The notes beneath the pieces are model-generated. The model saw only the letters and a list, made by a program, of their open reading frames with translations, was not told the origin of the DNA and ran no database searches. The position numbers and the translations under genes were made by a program. A DNA stretch of 64,000 bases. Source: an uncultured bacterium (GTDB lineage Bacteria > Actinomycetota > Actinomycetes > S36-B12 > CAIYMF01). Of the stretch, positions 24,982 to 36,978 are shown in pieces. Numbering within the stretch: position 1 is the first letter of the stretch; every line of letters begins with the position of its first letter. Location of the stretch: assembly GCA_903826575.1 (NCBI GenBank), contig CAIKEU010000069.1, positions 62,001-126,000 on the forward strand. The letters run 5' to 3'.

Positions 24982-27267
24982 ATGAGCACACGCATTCTCT
25001 CGTCGGTACCGGCTGGAAAATCCAGGGCGGGTACTGGCGAGCTGCTGCATTTCCTCGCACCCTTCATCCAACCGGTGCGCGGTCGACTCGTTCTCGCTCT
25101 TGTACTCGCGACAATTGCTCTCGGATCAGCGGCCATCATCCCGTTGCGCGTCGACGCGGTGCTCGCCGGCGAAGGAAACACAGCGCTCATCGTCGTCGCC
25201 ATTGCCGCGCTCATGGCCCTAACCCTGATTACATCCGGTACGTCGCGGTGGTTGTCGTATCGGTCAGCAGCTCGGATCGGTCAAGACTTGTCGGAGTATG
25301 TCTACGATCGCACTCTCGACGCGCCAATGTTGCGTCAACAGGGAATGCGCCGACCCAGTGTGATCAGTCGCCACACGAGTGATGTTGATCGACTTGAGGA
25401 GGCCGTCGACGTCACAGTCACTGAGGGACTTCCGGGCGTGGGTCGAATCGTGGTGAGCCTTGCACTGCTCATGTACATCGAGCCGAATGCCGGGCTCGTC
25501 ACTCTGGCCGCGACCCTCCTTTTTCTCCTGCTCAACAGCCGAATAAGTCGTGGCATGCTCGCGCGCAATACGGCCAGACTCGACACCAGCAGTGAAATTG
25601 GCGCGGTCGTCGATGAGTCGATCACCGCCAACCGCAACGTAACCGGGATGAACCTCAGCGATTGGATGCGCGATCGCTTTTCGCAGCGTGCAGACAATTT
25701 GAGAATTGCGACAGAGGAACAGAAGCGTGAAGCTAGTCGCCTGATCACCGCTGCACGATTCACGGGATACGCGGCCGTGCTGGCAGTGGTACTGATCAGC
25801 ATTGTTTCTGGGGCTTCTGAGGCTGGCAAGATTGCCGCATCGCTGCTGTACATCGATGCCGTCGTCCGCGGACTGGAAGCACTTCCACATTGGTTACGTG
25901 ATATCCGGCTCGCTGTGACCAGTAAGCGACGCATCGAACAGATCACACAGGCCGAGCCTCGCGTCACTCGATCGACGGGATCGGTCGTCTCGCTACAGGA
26001 ACCATCACTGGTACTACGCGATGTCGCACTGCACCTCGATAATCCACTGATGGTGGGTGATATCCACGTTCCCCGTGGCGTAATCGTGGCAGTCGTCACC
26101 GACATGGGCGTGTCAACCAATACCTTCCTCGAAGTGCTCAGTGGCGACGCCAATCCGGCAGGGGGGTGCGTACTCTTCGATGGAATAGACGTACGTGTTC
26201 CATCCATTAAAAGACGCATCATGTTGCTGACAGATGACCCCGTCCTCATGGATGCGTCGGTGAACGATCATTTGCGGGCGTCCGGTGCGCACTGCACTGA
26301 TGCCGAAATAGCAGTCGTGCTCGAGATGGTCGGAATTGGACACCTAGCAGACCTTCCAAACGGTGGCCTTGACGCACCACTGGGCACTCAGGCCGCGCGA
26401 CTGAGCATGCACGAGCGCCAGCGATTGATGATTGGAATGGCTGCGCTTGGCGATGCTGACGTGGTGGTGCTGCAGGACCTTCCGTTGCTCGCCGACCCAG
26501 ATAGTGCCGCACCTGCCCTTGCCGCGCTGACCCAGCATCCTGACCGCACGGTTGTATTTGCTACGTCGAACGCCGAACTAGCGGCGCGTGCCGATTGCGT
26601 GGTGGCCCCTATCGGCACCCGCATAGCGGTGGGCCCACATCAAGAACTGATGGAAGTTGCGGACTACGCGGCCGTCTGGGAACGACAGATTGCCGGTGGT
26701 GTGGACACGCGAATCCTTGAATCTATCCCGGAGGCTCAGCGCGAAACCCTGCGCTCGCGCTTGCTCACCGAACACTTTCGCAGTGGCGAGATTTTGTACC
26801 GAGCCGGTGCACCCGCCGATCGCGTGATGTTCGTTGTCACTGGCAGAGTCGGCATCTACACCAGCGATAGTGATGGCAACGAGCGCCTCGTTGCTGAGAT
26901 CGGTGCGGGCAACTTCTGCGGCGACGTCGGCAAGGCGGACGCGCGACGCACCGAGACTGTGCGTGCGGTGAACGACACGATGGTGCGCACACTCAGCGTT
27001 GAAGCGTGGTCGGCAGGAGTGATGGGACTACTCGACGCTGACCCTGCCGAACGTCTGGTCATGACCGCGATCTTACGCAGTGATCATCCGACGATCGAGC
27101 AACTTCCGAGCTTGGTTCGCGGCTTGGGCCACGACGCCGTCATGACCACTGCGGCCGAGCTGCTAGAAAGCGGGAAGGTGCGCGCTGACGACGAGGGTCG
27201 ACTTTCAATCACCATGCGACGACGCGCACGCTCTCACAAACTGCTCGATCAATTGACGGGCCTTTAA
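24982..27267 (+). CDS. ABC-exporter-like protein with degenerate ATPase domain and C-terminal cyclic-nucleotide-binding domain
   Basis: 761 residues. Residues about 20-315 form an ABC-exporter membrane domain with about six hydrophobic helices. Residues about 345-565 align with an ABC nucleotide-binding domain but every catalytic motif is altered: Walker A reads VTDMGVSTNT (no Lys), the Q-loop Gln is Asp (LTDDPVLM), the signature is LSMHERQRL, Walker B is VVVLQDLPLL (no DE pair) and the H-loop His is lost (FATSNAE). Residues about 585-700 are a cNMP/CRP-type domain (FRSGEILYRAGAPADRVMFVVTGRVG, GNFCGDVGKADARRTETVRA), followed by a basic tail. Likely inactive as a pump alone; perhaps a regulatory or heterodimer partner. 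Confidence 0.8.
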   Translation: MSTRILSSVPAGKSRAGTGELLHFLAPFIQPVRGRLVLALVLATIALGSAAIIPLRVDAVLAGEGNTALIVVAIAALMALTLITSGTSRWLSYRSAARIGQDLSEYVYDRTLDAPMLRQQGMRRPSVISRHTSDVDRLEEAVDVTVTEGLPGVGRIVVSLALLMYIEPNAGLVTLAATLLFLLLNSRISRGMLARNTARLDTSSEIGAVVDESITANRNVTGMNLSDWMRDRFSQRADNLRIATEEQKREASRLITAARFTGYAAVLAVVLISIVSGASEAGKIAASLLYIDAVVRGLEALPHWLRDIRLAVTSKRRIEQITQAEPRVTRSTGSVVSLQEPSLVLRDVALHLDNPLMVGDIHVPRGVIVAVVTDMGVSTNTFLEVLSGDANPAGGCVLFDGIDVRVPSIKRRIMLLTDDPVLMDASVNDHLRASGAHCTDAEIAVVLEMVGIGHLADLPNGGLDAPLGTQAARLSMHERQRLMIGMAALGDADVVVLQDLPLLADPDSAAPALAALTQHPDRTVVFATSNAELAARADCVVAPIGTRIAVGPHQELMEVADYAAVWERQIAGGVDTRILESIPEAQRETLRSRLLTEHFRSGEILYRAGAPADRVMFVVTGRVGIYTSDSDGNERLVAEIGAGNFCGDVGKADARRTETVRAVNDTMVRTLSVEAWSAGVMGLLDADPAERLVMTAILRSDHPTIEQLPSLVRGLGHDAVMTTAAELLESGKVRADDEGRLSITMRRRARSHKLLDQLTGL

Positions 27268-27300
27268 GGGCTCAAAGCACGTTCGCCGGCCCTCGTCGGC

Positions 27301-28719
27301 TTAGAGTGCGCGAAGAATGTCTTCGACGCGGTCCTTTGCATCTCCGAACAGCATCGCGCTGTTCTCCTTGAAGAACAAGGGATTTTGGACGCCGGCATAG
27401 CCTGACGCCATCGAGCGCTTGAACACGATCACATTCTCGGCTTCCCACACGTGCAGCACGGGCATTCCAGCGATCGGACTGCTTGGCTCTTCTGCGGCCG
27501 CCGGATTAACGGTGTCGTTAGCACCGATGACCAGAACGACGGAGGTATCTGAGAAGTCGTCGTTGACCTCGTCCATCTCCATAACGATGTCGTACGGCAC
27601 CTTGGCCTCAGCAAGCAAGACGTTCATGTGGCCAGGCAGACGGCCCGCCACTGGGTGAATACCGAAACGCACCTCAACACCTGCATCGCGAAGCTTGCGA
27701 GTGAGTTCAGCAACTCCGTACTGCGCTTGGGCCACGGCCATTCCGTAACCCGGCGTGATGATCACCGAATTGGCGTTGCGCAAAAGTTCAGCAACACCTT
27801 CAGCGTTGATCTCGCGGTGATCGCCGTAATCCTTGTCTTCACCCGATGGTGCCTCGATCCCAAAGCCACCAGCGATAACGGAAACGAACGAACGGTTCAT
27901 CGCTTTACACATGATGTACGACAGATACGCACCCGACGATCCAACGAGCGCACCAACGATGATGAGAAGGTCGTTTTCAAGCAGGAAGCCCGAAGCTGCG
28001 GCCGCCCAACCTGAGTAGCTGTTGAGCATGGAGACAACAACCGGCATATCGCCACCGCCGATGGATGCGACCAAGTGCCAACCAAGAAGCAGAGCAATGA
28101 TTGTTACTGCGACGAGCATCCACATCGCTGGCGAGATGACGAACCGCACCGTCAACACAGCGAATGCCAGTAGTGCGCCAATGTTGATCAGGTTCTTCCC
28201 CGGCAGCACGAGTGGTGACGAACTGATCCTCGCTGACAACTTCAGGTACGCGACGATCGAGCCTGTGAAAGTCACCGCACCGATGAACACACCAATAAAT
28301 ACCTCGGCATGGTGGATACCTAGGGTCCCCTGTGCGTCGAGCAGCTGAGCTTCAGGTCCGTTCAGTGCATGTTCAACGAGCAGGTAACCGTTCCAACCAA
28401 CGAGGACGGCAGCAAGGCCAACGAATGAGTGCAAGATCGCGATCAGTTCAGGCATGCCCGTCATTTCGACGGAGCGCGCCCGCTGCAATCCGATGAGCGC
28501 ACCGATGACCATGGCTGCAGCGAGAAGGCCAAGACCAGTGGACGTGATGCCGCGGTCAATCGCCAACGCGATCGTGGCGACCAGAGCAACGGCCATACCG
28601 GCCATGCCGAAGGTGTTTCCGGACTTTGCCGTCTCGTGACGCGACAACCCGGCAAGGGCAAGAATGAAGAGCAGCGCCGAAACGATATAGGCGGCTTGGG
28701 CGGCAGTTTCGATACTCAT
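27301..28719 (-). CDS. pntB: NAD(P) transhydrogenase subunit beta
   Basis: 472 residues, full length. About nine N-terminal membrane helices are followed by the NADP(H)-binding dIII domain: [58 protein letters not shown] and [18 protein letters not shown]. With PntA it couples hydride transfer from NADH to NADP+ to proton entry, supplying NADPH. It follows pntA by three bases on the same strand and is surely co-transcribed. Confidence 0.95.
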   Translation of the reverse strand: MSIETAAQAAYIVSALLFILALAGLSRHETAKSGNTFGMAGMAVALVATIALAIDRGITSTGLGLLAAAMVIGALIGLQRARSVEMTGMPELIAILHSFVGLAAVLVGWNGYLLVEHALNGPEAQLLDAQGTLGIHHAEVFIGVFIGAVTFTGSIVAYLKLSARISSSPLVLPGKNLINIGALLAFAVLTVRFVISPAMWMLVAVTIIALLLGWHLVASIGGGDMPVVVSMLNSYSGWAAAASGFLLENDLLIIVGALVGSSGAYLSYIMCKAMNRSFVSVIAGGFGIEAPSGEDKDYGDHREINAEGVAELLRNANSVIITPGYGMAVAQAQYGVAELTRKLRDAGVEVRFGIHPVAGRLPGHMNVLLAEAKVPYDIVMEMDEVNDDFSDTSVVLVIGANDTVNPAAAEEPSSPIAGMPVLHVWEAENVIVFKRSMASGYAGVQNPLFFKENSAMLFGDAKDRVEDILRAL

Positions 28720-28722
28720 CGG

Positions 28723-30249
28723 TCAGCTCCTCGAGAACATGGCAAGCATGCGACGGGTGACGGCGAATCCACCGAACACATTGATGCTGGCAAGAAGAAT
28801 GGCGATGAAAGCGAGCGCAGTAATGGCGGTATCTCCTTGCCCGATCTGCAAGATCGCACCCACGACGATGATTCCTGAGATCGCGTTCGTGACGGACATC
28901 AACGGCGTATGCAGCGCGTGATGCACATTGCCAATGACGTAGTAGCCAATGACGATCGCAAGGGCGAACACAACGAGGTGCCCGCGCAATGTAACCGGCG
29001 CGATAGCAGCGAGTAGGAACAGCAGTGCGCCAACAAGTCCGACGCCGAGGAATCGGCGGCTCGCAGGCATTGGCTCGGCTGCTTTTTTGACGGCCATGAC
29101 GGGCGTCGGCGCAGCTGCGGCGGGAGCCGCAGAAACCGCGACGGCCGGCGGTGGCCACGTAACTTCACCGTCCTTCGCGACCGTAATGGCACGCTGCACA
29201 ACGTCATCCCAATCAAGAACGAGTTCGCCGTCCTTGCCCGGGGTCATGAGCTTCATCAGATTGACGAGGTTGGTGCCGTACAACTGCGATGACTGCGCGG
29301 CGAGGCGGCCAGCAAGGTCGGTGTAGCCGATGATCGTCACACCGTTGGGCGTAACTACCGACTCACCAGCAACCGTGCCTTCGACATTGCCTCCATTGGC
29401 AGCGGCCATGTCGACGATCACGCTGCCCGACTTCATCGACGCCACCATGTCCGTGGTTATGAGCCGTGGCGCTGGCTTACCCGGAATCAACGCTGTGGTG
29501 ATGATGATGTCGACGTCCTTGGCCTGCTCGGCGTACATCCGCTCAGCGCGCTGGTTGTAGTCGTCCGACATTTCCTTGGCGTAACCGGTAGAACTCACCT
29601 CGACGTCGGGCGCCGCAACCGCAATGTATTCGCCACCGAGTGATTTCACCTGGTCGGCTACCTCGGGACGAGGATCGGTGGCACGAACAATCGCACCCAT
29701 ACTGCCGGCCGCACCGATGGCGGCAAGACCGGCAACGCCTGCACCGGCGACGAGCACCTTGGCCGGCGGAACCTTACCTGCGGCCGTCACCTGACCGGTG
29801 AAGAAACGTCCAAAGGCGTGGGCGGATTCGACCACTGCGCGATATCCCGCAATGTTGGCCATCGAACTCAGAACATCCAGTGACTGGGCCCGCGAAATAC
29901 GCGGAACAGCGTCCATGGCAAGTGCAGTAATCGGGCGGCGACCGAGGTCTTCAACGAGTTCGGGCTTGAGAGCAGGGCTCAACAGGCTTACGACCGTCGC
30001 ACCTGCGTGAAGCCCATCGAGCTGCGCAGACGAGGGCGCGTTCACCCCGAAGACAATGTCGGCGCTCAGCGGATCACCAATCTCGGCTCCGGCAGCGACA
30101 TACGCTTCATCGGAGAAAGAGGACTTCTCCCCCGCGCCAGCATGCACGATCACGTCATAGCCAAGTTTGCGTAACTCTCCGACCGTCGCCGGGGTTGCCG
30201 AAACACGCGTCTCACCCGGTTGGGCTTCGGCGAGGACTCCGATTTTCAT
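28723..30249 (-). CDS. pntA: NAD(P) transhydrogenase subunit alpha
   Basis: 508 residues from the ATG at 30249, chosen because AGGAG precedes it and [20 protein letters not shown] is the family opening. Residues 1-370 are the NAD(H)-binding dI domain ([47 protein letters not shown]). After an Ala/Pro linker, about 400-508 carry the membrane part (three to four helices, [27 protein letters not shown]). Alpha is thus one chain and not split into A1/A2 as in some actinobacteria. First gene of the pntAB operon; divergent from furA across 232 bases. Confidence 0.95.
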   Translation of the reverse strand: MKIGVLAEAQPGETRVSATPATVGELRKLGYDVIVHAGAGEKSSFSDEAYVAAGAEIGDPLSADIVFGVNAPSSAQLDGLHAGATVVSLLSPALKPELVEDLGRRPITALAMDAVPRISRAQSLDVLSSMANIAGYRAVVESAHAFGRFFTGQVTAAGKVPPAKVLVAGAGVAGLAAIGAAGSMGAIVRATDPRPEVADQVKSLGGEYIAVAAPDVEVSSTGYAKEMSDDYNQRAERMYAEQAKDVDIIITTALIPGKPAPRLITTDMVASMKSGSVIVDMAAANGGNVEGTVAGESVVTPNGVTIIGYTDLAGRLAAQSSQLYGTNLVNLMKLMTPGKDGELVLDWDDVVQRAITVAKDGEVTWPPPAVAVSAAPAAAAPTPVMAVKKAAEPMPASRRFLGVGLVGALLFLLAAIAPVTLRGHLVVFALAIVIGYYVIGNVHHALHTPLMSVTNAISGIIVVGAILQIGQGDTAITALAFIAILLASINVFGGFAVTRRMLAMFSRS

Positions 30250-30446
30250 TGCACTCCTGCTCTGATCGATGGCACGCCACGAATCACTGATACTGCAAAG
30301 CATCTGGGATTGCGAGCCTACGCGGCAATTCAACAGCAACTGAGCACATCCGGCCAGATGAGACGGACATAAATCAGTTGCGGAAACATTGGTCGACAAA
30401 CGACGTGCCTGACTTAACAAAGGTCTGTCCTAGATCAGTCCTTTTC

Positions 30447-30470
30447 TTGACCGATTCCAAAAAAGACGAA
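30447..30470 (+). promoter_or_regulatory. Candidate FurA operator/promoter ahead of furA-katG
   Basis: TTGACCGATTCCAAAAAAG ends about 16 bases before the furA GTG. It resembles the AT-rich TTGAC-GATTCCA element bound by FurA-type repressors upstream of mycobacterial and Streptomyces furA genes. The match is from memory of those promoters, so it is a candidate only. Confidence 0.5.
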
Positions 30471-30481
30471 AGACTGCTCAC

Positions 30482-33194
<2,713 letters not shown>

Positions 33195-33212
33195 CTCGCT
33201 CACATAGCGTGG

Positions 33213-33239
33213 AAGGGGCTGGCGCAATGCCGGCCCCTT
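33213..33239 (+). terminator. Rho-independent-type hairpin after katG
   Basis: AAGGGGCTGGC (33213-33223), loop GCAAT, GCCGGCCCCTT (33229-33239): 11-bp stem with one G-T pair, followed by CTGCGTTT. It starts 18 bases after the katG stop. Confidence 0.8.
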
Positions 33240-33321
33240 CTGCGTTTCCTGCGCGTGACGAGCTGTCACGTGGCGATGCCAAGTATCGGTCTGCACCGAA
33301 GTGCGAGAGACTAAGGCCACT

Positions 33322-35604
33322 GTGACTGACACCACCATCGATGTACCCGGTGACGACCTATCCGTCGCACGGACGCACGTCAGTCATGCCTACAGCCGCC
33401 TCGATGCGATGCGCGCTCTGGCCGCTGAACGCTTTACGAACGCAACCACAGGAACTAAGGGCGGCACCCACCAAGCCCGTAGCGAGCGGGACGCCACCGC
33501 CGATCATTACGCCCACCGAATCCAAGAACTCGACATGATCGAGGATGGTCTGACCTTCGGACGTCTGGATCGCATGACTGGGCGGACTCGAGCCGACAAT
33601 CTGCCCGACACAATTTGGATTGGACGTATCGGCCTACTGGACGATGATCACAGCGTCCTGCAGGTTGACTGGCGCGCACCTGCCGCAGCCGCGTTCTACC
33701 AGGCAACACATGCCCACAACCACGATGTTGAATCGCGGACGCATATCACCACTCGACACCGCGATGTCGTGGATCTTGTCAAAGACATCCTCGATCTCGA
33801 GTTGCTCGCCGACGCGACTGCTTCTGGGGCCGCACCAGCAGCTGCGGGTTCGGATGCAGCCCTGATGGCTGCACTCACGGCCAATCGCACTGGCCGGATG
33901 AATGACATCATCGCCACGATTCAAGCCGAGCAAGATGCGATCATTCGCGCGGATATTCGCGGCACTCTCGTCGTAGCAGGTGGACCGGGTACGGGTAAGA
34001 CCGCGGTCGCGCTGCATCGTGCCGCTTACTTGCTCTACACCTATCGCGAACGGCTTGAGAATTCTGGCGTTTTGATCGTTGGTCCAAACCCGACGTGGAC
34101 TCGTTACATCGATCACGTGTTGCCGAGCCTAGGTGAGACCAGCGTGGTGAGTACGACGATCTCCACTCTACTGCCGGGCATCATCACGACGCAGGACGAC
34201 TCGGCTGAGGTTGCTGCCATTAAAGGTGATGCGCGGATGGCTGACGTGATCGCCAACGCGGTGAAACTGCTCCCCCGGCTGGATCGTGCACCATTGAAAC
34301 TGCGTCTTCTTGATCTCAGTTTCGAGCTACGCCCACATGATGTTCGCCGAGCAATGTCTTTTGCTCAGGGACAGTTCGATACGTACAACGAGCAGCGCGT
34401 GCCATTCCTGAAAAACCTTCTTGACATTGCGATTACCCGTGTTGCGAATGCTCGCAAACTTGATGCTGGTAATGCAGAGGTGCGTGAAGAGATCGGTGAC
34501 GAACTCCGCGAGGACGTGAACGTCCGTCGTGAGTTCAACTTGCTGTGGATGCCCGTTGATGAACTCACTGCGCTACGGCGCCTGCTGTCGAATCCGTCGC
34601 TTCTTGCGCGAGCGGCACACGGAATTCTTTCGACCCACGAGCAAGATCTGATTCGACGAGCTGCCGATGCGGGTCTCACCACGAGCGATGTTCCACTGCT
34701 CGACGAGTTCGCCGATCTTCTCGGACCTGTGACAAATGAATCAGCAGTGCACGCCTTGGCACTGGCTCAACAACAGGCCACGCTTGCAGCGCTGCTGTCT
34801 CAAGCCGAACGCGATGGCGCCGGCTTTGACTCTGGTGGCCTTGATGCGTATCACGGCATGGTCGACAGCACCCTAATGCTCGAGCGATACACGACGGGCC
34901 AGATCAATGGCACCCTTTCCGAGCGTGCGGCCGGTGATCGCGAGTGGACGTACGGCCACATCGTTGTTGATGAGGCCCAGGAACTTTCCCCGATGGCGTG
35001 GCGGGCGATCGTACGTCGCGTGCCAAGTAAGTCGATGACAGTGGTCGGCGATCTCGCCCAAGCATCAAGTTCTGCCGCGGCCGATTCGTGGGCACACGCG
35101 CTCGACCGCGTGACCGGTGGAAACTGGCGTCTTGAGACCCTGACCGTGAACTACCGAACTCCAGGACGACTACTCATCCCGGCTCACGAGCTCCTCGTCG
35201 AGCGCGGTCTCGGTGGCAGCGAGCCGGTCTCAGCTCGCGAGGGTGATGCTGATCCGGTGCATTACTCGGTCACAACGCAGGAGATTCCAACTGTTGTGGC
35301 ACGTGTCCTCGGCGATAACGCCGCTGCACTCGGTACGTGGGCCGTGATTGCGACCGATGATGAGCTCCCGCACGTTCGTGGCCATCTCGCCGCGACCGGC
35401 TTCATCGATCCGGCCATCTCACAGTTGGATGCACGCATCAGTCTGCTCACAGCACACGAATCAAAGGGCTTGGAATTCGATCACATCATCGTGGTTGATC
35501 CTGCCGCGATTCGACGAAGTTCAGCCGCTGGTGACGCCGATCTCTACGTCGCACTCACTCGGCCAACCCAAAGCCTGCACGTGATCGAGACCAGCGGCGC
35601 GTAA
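33322..35604 (+). CDS. HelD-type UvrD/Rep-family helicase, RNA-polymerase recycling factor
   Basis: 760 residues from GTG at 33322 (TAAGG six bases ahead); GTG at 33301 would add seven residues. N-terminal helical arm (about 1-70), then HelD features WIGRIGLLDDDHSVLQVDWRAP, Walker A VVAGGPGTGKTAVALHRAAYLL (about 225), a long central helical insertion (about 340-540), Walker B IVVDEAQELSPMAW, motif NYRTPGRLL and final HESKGLEFDHIIVVDP plus LYVALTRPTQ. HelD uses ATP to pull RNA polymerase off DNA; actinobacterial (class II) HelD can also confer rifampicin tolerance. Stands alone. Confidence 0.85.
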   Translation: MTDTTIDVPGDDLSVARTHVSHAYSRLDAMRALAAERFTNATTGTKGGTHQARSERDATADHYAHRIQELDMIEDGLTFGRLDRMTGRTRADNLPDTIWIGRIGLLDDDHSVLQVDWRAPAAAAFYQATHAHNHDVESRTHITTRHRDVVDLVKDILDLELLADATASGAAPAAAGSDAALMAALTANRTGRMNDIIATIQAEQDAIIRADIRGTLVVAGGPGTGKTAVALHRAAYLLYTYRERLENSGVLIVGPNPTWTRYIDHVLPSLGETSVVSTTISTLLPGIITTQDDSAEVAAIKGDARMADVIANAVKLLPRLDRAPLKLRLLDLSFELRPHDVRRAMSFAQGQFDTYNEQRVPFLKNLLDIAITRVANARKLDAGNAEVREEIGDELREDVNVRREFNLLWMPVDELTALRRLLSNPSLLARAAHGILSTHEQDLIRRAADAGLTTSDVPLLDEFADLLGPVTNESAVHALALAQQQATLAALLSQAERDGAGFDSGGLDAYHGMVDSTLMLERYTTGQINGTLSERAAGDREWTYGHIVVDEAQELSPMAWRAIVRRVPSKSMTVVGDLAQASSSAAADSWAHALDRVTGGNWRLETLTVNYRTPGRLLIPAHELLVERGLGGSEPVSAREGDADPVHYSVTTQEIPTVVARVLGDNAAALGTWAVIATDDELPHVRGHLAATGFIDPAISQLDARISLLTAHESKGLEFDHIIVVDPAAIRRSSAAGDADLYVALTRPTQSLHVIETSGA

Positions 35605-35628
35605 TAACCAGCGTCTCGTTATCGCCGA

Positions 35629-36885
35629 TCAGTGAAAGGGGCGACGGCGGTCAAGCGCGAGTGATGCGCGACCGGCCAAACGCCAAGCGCGAGCCACGAC
35701 GTCACGATCCTCGGGTGTGACGAGGTTGCCCATCACTCGGAATGCGACCTTCATGACCCCGGGAGTACGCATACCGATCGGCCCAGACATCTTCATAATG
35801 CGTTCACTCGTGATCAGGATGCCGAGGCGGCGGGCGATCGAGAATGCCTCACCGTACTCAGCATAAAGTTCATCGGCCCACGACGTGGTGAGATCAGCCA
35901 GCGGACCACGCTCGATGAGGTGCTCGGCGGCAAGTCGTCCGGTCTCAAGTGCGTAATCGATGCCTTCACCGTTGAGGGGGTTGATACAACCAGCCGCATC
36001 ACCGATCAGCACCCAGTTCTTACCGGCGACTCCGCTCACCGCGCCACCCATCGGTAATGGTGCCGAGCCGTAGCCGGTGAGATCTCCGAGCTGCCACTCG
36101 TCCTGACGCTGACGCGCGTATTCCTCGGTGAGCTTACGGAGATTGATGTTGGCGGGCCTCTTCTTGGTAGCCAAGGTGCCGGCGCCGATGTTCACCAAGC
36201 CATTTCCGAGTGGGAACACCCAGCCATAGCCGCCCATCATGCGTCCGGTCTCATCGCGCAATTCGAGGTGCGAGGTGATCCACGGGTCGTCCGCATTCGG
36301 GCTCGTCGCATAAGCGCGAGATGCAACGCCGAACACTGTTTCCTGATGCCACGTACGGCCCAGTTGGCGACCGAGGTGCGACTTACCGCCGTCAGCGACG
36401 ATCACCTGCTTCGCCTCAACGGTGACAATGCGGTCAGCACTGCGCAGAACAACCCCGGTGAGTTTGCCGCGGTAGAGCACGACGTCGATGGCACGGTGGC
36501 CGTCTAAGCCCGTTGCGCCTGCGTCGAGAGCGGCAGCACGTAGAGCGTTATCCAATACCGTCCGCGCGATTGCCGAACCATGCTTGGGCAGGTGCGGGCC
36601 GTTCCACGGCAGGACCAAGGCCTTGCCGAATCCGTAGCCGCGCAAACCCTTGTTAACCGGTCCACCTTGAAGGACGTGGTCGAGTTTGAGGTGCTCAAGT
36701 TCTGCCACGGCTCTCGGGGTGAGGCCGTCGCCACATGCCTTGTCGCGCGGGAAGGTTGCGCCGTCGGCAAGAATGACATCACGTCCGAGCCGCGCAAGAT
36801 GAGTCGCAGCTGATGCTCCACCAGGGCCGGCACCGACGACGAGGACGTCAGTCCGGACAGTCTCATGGGCGGTAGGCGTAGTCAC
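35629..36885 (-). CDS. Geranylgeranyl-reductase-family FAD enzyme, MenJ-like menaquinone reductase
   Basis: 418 residues, GTG at 36885. FAD-binding VLVVGAGPGGASAATHLARLG, the substrate-side motif PRDKACGDGLTPRA, then IVADGGKSHLGRQLG, GYGWVFPLGNGLVNIGAG and the second flavin motif VLIGDAAGCINPLNGEGIDYALETGRLAAEHL. This is the family of actinobacterial MenJ, which saturates one isoprene unit of menaquinone. Geranylgeranyl-lipid reduction is the alternative. No isoprenoid genes are adjacent. Converges with helD; divergent arrangement is absent because the ABC-F gene upstream is on the same strand 93 bases away. Confidence 0.85.
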   Translation of the reverse strand: MTTPTAHETVRTDVLVVGAGPGGASAATHLARLGRDVILADGATFPRDKACGDGLTPRAVAELEHLKLDHVLQGGPVNKGLRGYGFGKALVLPWNGPHLPKHGSAIARTVLDNALRAAALDAGATGLDGHRAIDVVLYRGKLTGVVLRSADRIVTVEAKQVIVADGGKSHLGRQLGRTWHQETVFGVASRAYATSPNADDPWITSHLELRDETGRMMGGYGWVFPLGNGLVNIGAGTLATKKRPANINLRKLTEEYARQRQDEWQLGDLTGYGSAPLPMGGAVSGVAGKNWVLIGDAAGCINPLNGEGIDYALETGRLAAEHLIERGPLADLTTSWADELYAEYGEAFSIARRLGILITSERIMKMSGPIGMRTPGVMKVAFRVMGNLVTPEDRDVVARAWRLAGRASLALDRRRPFH

Positions 36886-36978
36886 GATGCTCTCTCGGGA
36901 AGGTGGCGGGTCTTGCCCTATTCTCCCCTACGGCGACGAATGCTGCTCCTCGAGTCAGGACGTACGCCGGGCTTGGCT

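Noticed and set aside
25335-26249. A 304-codon minus-strand open frame opposite the ABC-like gene
   Set aside because: Ser/Arg/Thr-rich shadow of a GC-rich gene; no ribosome-binding site or recognisable family.
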